From Oscillospiraceae bacterium (lineage in GTDB: Bacteria > Bacillota > Clostridia > Oscillospirales > Ruminococcaceae): a stretch of 11,262 bases of DNA. The stretch is taken from positions 1 to 11,262 of the forward strand of contig DXWR01000051.1 of the NCBI GenBank assembly GCA_019416775.1, written 5' to 3'. Each line of letters begins with the position of its first letter. Positions within the stretch are counted from its first letter, which is position 1. A model generated the notes under the pieces. The model was not told the origin of the DNA. It made no database searches and saw only the letters and a program-made list of their open reading frames with translations. Positions 6,528 to 11,262 of this stretch are shown here, one piece after another. The position numbers were made by a program, and so were the translations under genes.

Positions 6528-6770
6528 ATGGAAGCCAATCAGAATCAAGTGAACAATCTGGTGGATCTGCTGGACGGCTATGTGGAAAAAGGCGGTCACC
6601 ACCTGAACGTCAATGTGCTGAATCGGGAAACTTTGCTGGATGCCCAGAAGCACCCGGAAAAGTATCCTCAGCTCACCATCCGGGTTTCCGGTTATGCCGT
6701 CAACTTCGTCAAGCTCACCAAAGAGCAGCAGGACGATGTGATCAGCCGGACCTTCCACGAATCTCTGTAA
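6528..6770 (+). CDS. Stand-alone glycyl radical domain protein (PFL radical subunit, GrcA-like)
   Basis: An 80-aa protein equal to the C-terminal domain of pyruvate formate-lyase. It contains LNVNVLNRETLLDA (26-39), HPEKYPQLTIRVSGYAVNF (42-60) with the radical-bearing Gly55, and the C-terminal end TFHESL typical of PFL. TAGGAGGT lies about eight bases before the ATG. With the 686-aa core it totals about 766 residues, close to a one-piece PFL, so it presumably docks on the core and supplies the Gly radical installed by the activase encoded next. E. coli GrcA/YfiD (about 127 aa) and a phage T4 homologue are free-standing radical domains that repair oxygen-cut, originally intact PFL. Here the core has no domain of its own, so this small protein would be required. 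A short A/T-rich hairpin (6492-6508, ATTTTC/GAAAAT) precedes the ribosome binding site. Confidence 0.95.
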   Translation: MEANQNQVNNLVDLLDGYVEKGGHHLNVNVLNRETLLDAQKHPEKYPQLTIRVSGYAVNFVKLTKEQQDDVISRTFHESL

Positions 6771-6787
6771 TGGAATCTCATTGGGTT

Positions 6788-6814
6788 GGAGGAGCAGGGT
6801 TTTCCTGTTCCTCT
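6788..6814 (+). other. Intercistronic hairpin before pflA
   Basis: GAGGAGCAGG (6789-6798) pairs with CCTGTTCCTC (6804-6813), one wobble, around a GTTTT loop, and is followed only by TCTTTCC rather than a full T run. It may act as a leaky terminator or protect the upstream mRNA 3' end, lowering activase expression relative to the PFL parts. pflA has its own AGGAGG just after it. Confidence 0.6.
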
Positions 6815-6838
6815 TTCCTGCATTAGGAGGCGGTTTGT

Positions 6839-7597
6839 ATGATTGGCTATGTCCACTCCCTGGAAAGCTTTGGAGCCATGGACGGCCCGGGCATCCGGTT
6901 TGTGGTATTTATGGAAGGATGTCCCATGCGCTGTCAATACTGCCATAACCCGGACACCTGGGAGATCCGCAAAAAGACTCCCATGACGGTAGAGGAGATT
7001 TTGCAGCAGTACGACGGCTGTAAGGAATTCTGCCGGGGCGGCATCACCGTCACCGGCGGGGAACCGCTGGTGCAGATGGAATTTGTCACCCAGCTGTTCA
7101 CTCAGGCGAAACAGAAGGGGATTCACACCTGCCTGGACACCAGCGGCATCCTCTTTGACCCCCAGCACACCGAAAAAATGGACAAACTTCTTGCCGTCAC
7201 CGATTTGGTGATGCTGGACATCAAGGAAATCGATCCCCAAAAGCATCTGGCCCTCACCGGACAGCCCAACGAAAAGATTTTGGCCTACGCCCAATATCTG
7301 GCTCAGAAGGGCATTCCCATCTGGATCCGCCATGTGGTGGTGCCGGGCATTACCGACGATCCCAAAGACCTGTTTGCTTTGGGGGAATTTATCGCCGGGT
7401 TAAAGACCATCAAGGCCCTGGATGTACTTCCCTACCACGATATGGGCAAGGTGAAGTACAAGGCCCTGGGCATCCCCTATCCCTTGGAGGAAGTGCCCCC
7501 TTTGTCCAAGGACGATGCCGCCAAGGCCAAGGACATCATCCTCTCCGGCATGAAAAAGCGATTGAAAGAGGAGCGAAACCAAGGGTTGCGCCGCTGA
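6839..7597 (+). CDS. pflA: Pyruvate formate-lyase activating enzyme (radical SAM)
   Basis: A 252-aa radical SAM enzyme that uses a [4Fe-4S] cluster and S-adenosylmethionine to abstract hydrogen from the target glycine of PFL. The cluster motif CPMRCQYCHN has Cys28, Cys32 and Cys35, almost the same positions as in E. coli PflA. The SAM-binding GGEP is at 73-76, and the start FGAMDGPGIRFVVF is typical of the family. AGGAGG lies eight bases before the ATG. Its substrate here should be Gly55 of the separate 80-aa protein, either free or docked on the core. It is the last gene of the operon, followed by a terminator. No extra ferredoxin-like cluster domain is seen, so it is the short PFL-type activase rather than the longer type of other glycyl radical enzymes. 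Confidence 0.96.
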   Translation: MIGYVHSLESFGAMDGPGIRFVVFMEGCPMRCQYCHNPDTWEIRKKTPMTVEEILQQYDGCKEFCRGGITVTGGEPLVQMEFVTQLFTQAKQKGIHTCLDTSGILFDPQHTEKMDKLLAVTDLVMLDIKEIDPQKHLALTGQPNEKILAYAQYLAQKGIPIWIRHVVVPGITDDPKDLFALGEFIAGLKTIKALDVLPYHDMGKVKYKALGIPYPLEEVPPLSKDDAAKAKDIILSGMKKRLKEERNQGLRR

Positions 7598-7605
7598 ATT
7601 TTTTC

Positions 7606-7640
7606 TTCCCTCAAACGTAAAAGTTTGGGGGAATTTTTTT
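7606..7640 (+). terminator. Intrinsic terminator of the PFL operon
   Basis: An 11-bp stem (7606-7616 with 7623-7633, one wobble) with a 6-base loop is followed by seven T. It starts nine bases after the pflA stop. Confidence 0.93.
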
Positions 7641-7686
7641 GTAGAATTTTAAATTTTTTCAAATTACGAATATGCTGAAAAATCCA

Positions 7687-7714
7687 TTGACTTCTGTCAA
7701 TAATATGGTAAACT
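7687..7714 (+). promoter_or_regulatory. Promoter of the pyrophosphatase gene
   Basis: -35 TTGACT (7687-7692), 16-base spacer, -10 TAAACT (7709-7714) preceded by TGG (extended -10). The -35 is part of a small inverted repeat, TTGAC-TTCT-GTCAA (7687-7700), a possible operator. The predicted start is near 7721. Confidence 0.7.
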
Positions 7715-7723
7715 GAAGATAAG

Positions 7724-7762
7724 TAGGGCGATACAAATAGAATTGCATCGGCGCACACCCTA
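7724..7762 (+). repeat. Stem-loop candidate in the pyrophosphatase leader
   Basis: TAGGG (7724-7728) pairs with CCCTA (7758-7762) and CGAT (7729-7732) with ATCG (7747-7750), leaving a one-sided bulge. The element fills the first half of the roughly 78-base leader. I recognise no known riboswitch class. Confidence 0.4.
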
Positions 7763-7798
7763 AATTTTAGTAAAATAAAACAAACTAGGAGGGATACT

Positions 7799-9847
7799 AT
7801 GGATTGGTGGATCTATTTGATTCCGGTATTGGCTGGCTTGCTGGCCCTGGTGTTTGCGGTGTACTTTGCCTTGTTTATCCGCAAACAGGAGGCGGGCAAT
7901 CCGCGGATGAAACAGATCTCCGGCGCCATCACCACCGGCGCACGGGCCTTTTTGCTTTCGGAGTATAAGATCTTGGTGATCTTTGCCGCGGTGCTGTTTG
8001 TGGTGATTGGGCTGGTGATCAGTTTTCCCACGGCCATCTGCTTTTTGATCGGCGCCTTGTTTTCCACCTTGGCCGGGTACTTCGGCATGACGGTGGCCAC
8101 TATGGCCAATGTGCGCACCGCCAACGCTGCCCGGAAAAGCGGGATGAACCAAGCGCTGAAAATCGCTTTCCGGGGCGGCGCGGTGATGGGCTTGTCGGTA
8201 GTGGGCTTAGGCATAGTGGGCATGGGCCTGATTTTCCTGTTTTTGGTGAACACCTACGATCTGGCCAGCGACAGCACCATGCTGAACATCTTCACCGGAT
8301 TTAGCTTGGGGGCCTCCTCCATCGCCCTGTTTGCCCGGGTGGGCGGCGGGATCTACACCAAAGCCGCCGACGTGGGGGCAGACCTGGTGGGGAAGGTGGA
8401 AGCCGGGATTCCGGAAGACGACCCCCGGAACCCTGCCACCATCGCCGATAACGTGGGGGACAACGTAGGCGACGTAGCCGGTATGGGCGCGGATCTGTTT
8501 GAAAGCTACGTGGGTTCCATTGTTTCTGCCATCACCCTGGCCTTTGCCGCTTCCTACACCGGTTCCGATGCCATCACCGGGGCCATGTTCCCCCTGCTGC
8601 TCTGCGCCATGGGTATTCTGGGCTCGGTGATCGCCGCCTTTTTCGTTCGGGGCAAGGAAAACTCCGACCCTCAGCGGGCTTTGAATTTAGGAGAATATAT
8701 CGCCACCGGCTTGGTGATTGTGGGGGGCTTGCTGCTGAGCTGGTTCATGATGGGCTCTCGCAACCCCTTTTGGGCGCTGCTGGCCGGTTTGGTGGTGGGC
8801 ACCGCCATCGGCAAACTCACCGAACTGTACACTTCAGATAAGTACAAATCGGTGAAGAGCATTGCCGAAAGCTCCAAAACCGGTTCCGCCACCAATATCA
8901 TCACCGGCCTCAGCGTGGGCATGAAATCCACTGCCATTCCCGTACTGTTTATCGTGGCGGGGATTTTAGTGGCCTACGCCTTTATGGGCCTGTACGGCAT
9001 TGCCTTGGCGGCCGTGGGGATGCTCTCCACCACCGGCATTACGGTGGCGGTGGACGCTTACGGCCCTATTGCGGACAACGCCGGAGGCATTGCGGAGATG
9101 AGTGAACTGGACCCCCATGTCCGGGAAATCACCGATAAGCTGGACAGCGTGGGCAACACCACTGCCGCCATTGGGAAAGGCTTTGCCATCGGCTCCGCCG
9201 CTTTGACGGCGCTGGCCCTGTTTGCCTCCTTTGCGGAGACGGCGGGAATCGCGTCCAATGGCATGAGCATCCTCAACGCTAAAGTGGTGGTGGGGCTGTT
9301 CCTGGGGGGCATGCTGCCTTTCCTGTTCTCTGCCTTTACCATGAGCAGCGTGGGCCGGGCCGCCAATAAGATGATTGACGAAGTGCGCCGTCAATTTCAG
9401 GAAAAGCCGGGCATCCTCCAAGGCAAGGAAGAGCCGGATTATTCCCGCTGTGTGGCCATTTCCACCAAGGCAGCTCTGCGGGAGATGATCCTGCCCGGCG
9501 TGATGGCAGTGTTGGCTCCTCTGGCAGTGGGCTTCCTGTTGGGTGTGGAGTGCCTGGGAGGCTTGCTGGCCGGTTCTTTGGTCACCGGCGTCATGCTGGC
9601 TATCTTTATGGCTAACAGCGGCGGCGCCTGGGATAATGCTAAAAAGTATATCGAAAGCCTGCCGGAGCACGGCAAAGGCTCCGACGCCCACAAGGCCGCC
9701 GTGGTGGGGGATACGGTAGGGGATCCCTTTAAGGACACCTCCGGCCCCTCTTTGAACATCCTGATTAAACTGATGACCATTGTGTCTCTGGTGTTTGTGC
9801 CCGCCTTTTTGGCGGTGAATGCCGGCGCAGGATTGTTGGTGTTTTAA
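7799..9847 (+). CDS. hppA: Membrane-bound ion-translocating pyrophosphatase (K+-dependent type)
   Basis: A 682-aa integral membrane protein, by family about 16 helices and a homodimer, that couples PPi hydrolysis to Na+ and/or H+ export. Substrate motifs: DVGADLVGKVE (191-201), PEDDPRNPATIADNVGDNVGD just after it, and near the end GDTVGDPFKDTSGPSLN (Asp638, Asp642). The GNTTAA motif has Ala456, where K+-independent enzymes carry Lys, so K+ dependence is predicted. Glu235 in DLFESYVGS occupies the gate-Glu position of Thermotoga-type Na+-PPases, whereas plant H+ enzymes have the Glu one turn later. This points to a Na+- or dual Na+/H+-pumping enzyme but does not prove it. AGGAGG lies shortly before the ATG. 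It is a single-gene unit with its own promoter and terminator. It lets the cell gain an ion gradient from biosynthetic PPi. Confidence 0.96.
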   Translation: MDWWIYLIPVLAGLLALVFAVYFALFIRKQEAGNPRMKQISGAITTGARAFLLSEYKILVIFAAVLFVVIGLVISFPTAICFLIGALFSTLAGYFGMTVATMANVRTANAARKSGMNQALKIAFRGGAVMGLSVVGLGIVGMGLIFLFLVNTYDLASDSTMLNIFTGFSLGASSIALFARVGGGIYTKAADVGADLVGKVEAGIPEDDPRNPATIADNVGDNVGDVAGMGADLFESYVGSIVSAITLAFAASYTGSDAITGAMFPLLLCAMGILGSVIAAFFVRGKENSDPQRALNLGEYIATGLVIVGGLLLSWFMMGSRNPFWALLAGLVVGTAIGKLTELYTSDKYKSVKSIAESSKTGSATNIITGLSVGMKSTAIPVLFIVAGILVAYAFMGLYGIALAAVGMLSTTGITVAVDAYGPIADNAGGIAEMSELDPHVREITDKLDSVGNTTAAIGKGFAIGSAALTALALFASFAETAGIASNGMSILNAKVVVGLFLGGMLPFLFSAFTMSSVGRAANKMIDEVRRQFQEKPGILQGKEEPDYSRCVAISTKAALREMILPGVMAVLAPLAVGFLLGVECLGGLLAGSLVTGVMLAIFMANSGGAWDNAKKYIESLPEHGKGSDAHKAAVVGDTVGDPFKDTSGPSLNILIKLMTIVSLVFVPAFLAVNAGAGLLVF

Positions 9848-9853
9848 GGGATG

Positions 9854-9888
9854 CAGCCGCTTCCGGTTTGGGGGCGGCTGATTCTTTT
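9854..9888 (+). terminator. Intrinsic terminator after hppA
   Basis: CAGCCGC (9854-9860) pairs with GCGGCTG (9874-9880), extended inward by TTCC/GGGG with two wobbles, around a GGTTT loop. ATTCTTTT follows. It starts six bases after the hppA stop. Confidence 0.87.
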
Positions 9889-9917
9889 GAGGCATACTCC
9901 GTGATAAAATAGAGGCA

Positions 9918-9947
9918 TTGGACAAGTCCGCCGGCTTGCGGTATACT
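9918..9947 (+). promoter_or_regulatory. Probable promoter of the alcohol dehydrogenase gene
   Basis: -35 TTGGAC (9918-9923), 18-base spacer, -10 TATACT (9942-9947). A short palindrome GGAC-AA-GTCC (9920-9929) overlaps the -35 and could be a regulator contact. It is weaker than the other promoters in the window. Confidence 0.6.
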
Positions 9948-10002
9948 AAGAATTGAAGAAAAGCCGCTTTCTGGGGCGGCAAGATTGCAAGGAGGAACCA
10001 AA

Positions 10003-11169
10003 ATGAATTTGGATTTTACCTACTATAACCCCACAAAAATCTACTTTGGCAAAGACGCTCTCAGCAACCTTCCCGCTGAGCTGGCCCGCTACGGAAATAC
10101 GGTGCTGCTGGTGTACGGCAAAGGCTCGGTGAAAAAGCTGGGCCTGTACGATCAGGTCATGGAAATGCTGGCTCAGGCCGGAAAAACGGTGGTGGAGCTG
10201 CCGGGCATCAAGTCCAACCCCACCTATGCCCAGCTTCAGGAAGGGGCACGATTGGTCCGGGAGCATCAGGTGGATCTGATCCTGGCTGTGGGCGGCGGTT
10301 CCGTCATCGACTGCTCCAAGGGTATCTCGGTGGCTGCTTACTGCGAAGGGGACCCCTGGCAGCGCTACTGGGTGGATATGGAAGAGGTCAACAACCCTAT
10401 CGTCCCGGTGGGCAGCATCCTCACCATGGCGGGCACCGGTTCTGAAATGAACGGCGGTTCGGTGATTACCAACGATGAGGTCAAGATGAAAAACGGCCGG
10501 GTGTTTGAACCGGATGTGTACCCCAAATTTTCCATCCTGAACCCGGAATACACCTACACCGTCCCCAAGTACCAGATGGTCAGCGGCATCTTTGACACCA
10601 TGTCCCATTTGATGGAGCAGTACTTCTCCGGTGAGGACGACAACACCACCGATTACCTCATTGAAGGGGTGATGGACTCCCTGATCCACAGCGCCCGGGA
10701 AGCCCTCCAGGACTCCCATAGCTACCAAGCCCGGAGTAATATCATGTGGTGCGCCACCTTGGGATTAAACACCCTTACCGGCCTGTCTAAGACCCAGGAC
10801 TGGGAGGTGCACAACATTGAACACCAGATCGGCGCCTACACCGACTGCGCCCATGGAGCGGGCCTGGCGGTAGTCTCTCCCCATTATTACCGGTATATCG
10901 CCCCCTACGGTTTGGATCAGTTCGTCCGGTTTGCCCAAAAGGTCTGGAAGGTGGACACCACCGGCATGACCAAGGAGCAGGCCGCCATGGCTGGCATCGA
11001 CAAGCTGGCGGAGTTTATCCGGGAGCTGGGCCTGCCCACCACCCTGCGGGAGTTGGGAGTGACCAGCCCGGAAATGGCGGCAGAGATCGCCAATTCCACC
11101 TATCCCGGCGGCGGATACAAAAAGTTGGACACCGCTGATATTCAGGAAATTTTGAAGCAGGCCTATTGA
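10003..11169 (+). CDS. Iron-type NADPH-dependent butanol/aldehyde dehydrogenase (BDH/YqhD group)
   Basis: A 388-aa cytoplasmic group III alcohol dehydrogenase that reversibly reduces aldehydes (butyraldehyde, acetaldehyde and others) to alcohols. It starts with the family-typical NLDFTYYNPTKIYFGKDAL. The nucleotide-binding region holds VGGGSVIDCSKG (about residues 94-105). Metal ligands by family alignment are Asp198 and His202 (FDTMSH), His270 (WEVHNIEHQ) and His284 (CAHGAG). Length and motifs fit clostridial BdhA/BdhB and E. coli YqhD, which use NADPH; cofactor choice here is inferred. The ATG at 10003 follows AAGGAGGA by six bases; an in-frame TTG at 9985 precedes that site and is rejected. 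It is monocistronic, between its own promoter and terminator. The true substrate cannot be read from sequence. Confidence 0.93.
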   Translation: MNLDFTYYNPTKIYFGKDALSNLPAELARYGNTVLLVYGKGSVKKLGLYDQVMEMLAQAGKTVVELPGIKSNPTYAQLQEGARLVREHQVDLILAVGGGSVIDCSKGISVAAYCEGDPWQRYWVDMEEVNNPIVPVGSILTMAGTGSEMNGGSVITNDEVKMKNGRVFEPDVYPKFSILNPEYTYTVPKYQMVSGIFDTMSHLMEQYFSGEDDNTTDYLIEGVMDSLIHSAREALQDSHSYQARSNIMWCATLGLNTLTGLSKTQDWEVHNIEHQIGAYTDCAHGAGLAVVSPHYYRYIAPYGLDQFVRFAQKVWKVDTTGMTKEQAAMAGIDKLAEFIRELGLPTTLRELGVTSPEMAAEIANSTYPGGGYKKLDTADIQEILKQAY

Positions 11170-11198
11170 TGAATGGCTGTAAATGAATCATAAAAAAG

Positions 11199-11234
11199 AT
11201 CCCGGTGAGTTTGACGGCTCATCGGGATTTTTTT
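11199..11234 (+). terminator. Intrinsic terminator after the alcohol dehydrogenase
   Basis: ATCCCGGTGAG (11199-11209) pairs with CTCATCGGGAT (11218-11228), one wobble, around an 8-base loop, with six T after it. Six A directly upstream mean it could also terminate leftward transcription. Confidence 0.93.
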
Positions 11235-11262
11235 CGAATTTTAGGTTGAAACTTTGCCAAGT

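Noticed and set aside
4188..6770. pflB as a pseudogene broken by a nonsense mutation or sequencing error
   Set aside because: The spacer holds a complete small gene, each downstream gene has a well-spaced ribosome binding site, and both PFL parts retain their key residues with no sign of decay.
9965..9981. Small GC-rich inverted sequence (CCGC...GCGG) before the alcohol dehydrogenase start
   Set aside because: It is too short and has no T run; it is not a terminator and not a convincing operator.
8966..9982. 338-codon minus-strand open frame over hppA and the following spacer
   Set aside because: It overlaps a clear hppA and its terminator, and its His/Gln-rich product resembles nothing known.

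Overview
The window looks like chromosomal DNA of an obligately fermentative, low-oxygen Firmicute, most likely a gut Clostridium of the Oscillospiraceae/Ruminococcaceae kind. This is inferred from strong AGGAGG ribosome binding sites, consensus SigA-type promoters, G/C-rich third codon positions, a pyruvate formate-lyase (PFL) system, a membrane pyrophosphatase and an iron-type butanol dehydrogenase. No mobile element, CRISPR array, phage gene or obvious pseudogene was seen.

Layout. The left part runs leftwards (minus strand): a TetR-family regulator (1292-1924), two tRNA-Ser genes in tandem (UGA then GCU anticodon), a tRNA terminator, a LytTR response regulator (171-896), and the first 55 codons of its probable sensor kinase, cut by the window edge. 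From about 2000 everything runs rightwards: a glycogen branching enzyme (2076-3917) divergent from the TetR gene; a PFL cluster (4188-7597); a membrane-bound ion-pumping pyrophosphatase (7799-9847); and an NADPH-type butanol/aldehyde dehydrogenase (10003-11169). Each rightward unit has its own recognisable promoter and intrinsic terminator, so they are four transcription units.

The standout is the PFL cluster. The large PFL protein (686 aa) keeps the Cys-Cys active site but ends just before the C-terminal glycyl radical domain. That domain is made by a separate 80-aa gene two cistrons downstream (RVSGY motif, Gly55). Core plus domain add up to about the length of a normal one-piece PFL. Between them is a 67-aa gene whose first 30 residues align without gaps to the start of the radical domain protein, but whose C-terminal half has a short Cys-rich segment (CX4CXC) in place of the radical loop. 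The PFL-activating radical SAM enzyme closes the operon. Each of the four genes has its own good ribosome binding site, so this looks like a natively split PFL rather than a broken one. The middle protein has no function I can name.

How the genes fit together: PFL makes acetyl-CoA and formate from pyruvate; the alcohol dehydrogenase can dispose of reducing equivalents as alcohol; the pyrophosphatase turns PPi from biosynthesis (including ADP-glucose formation for glycogen) into an ion gradient; the branching enzyme shapes stored glycogen. These links are functional inference; the genes are not in one operon.
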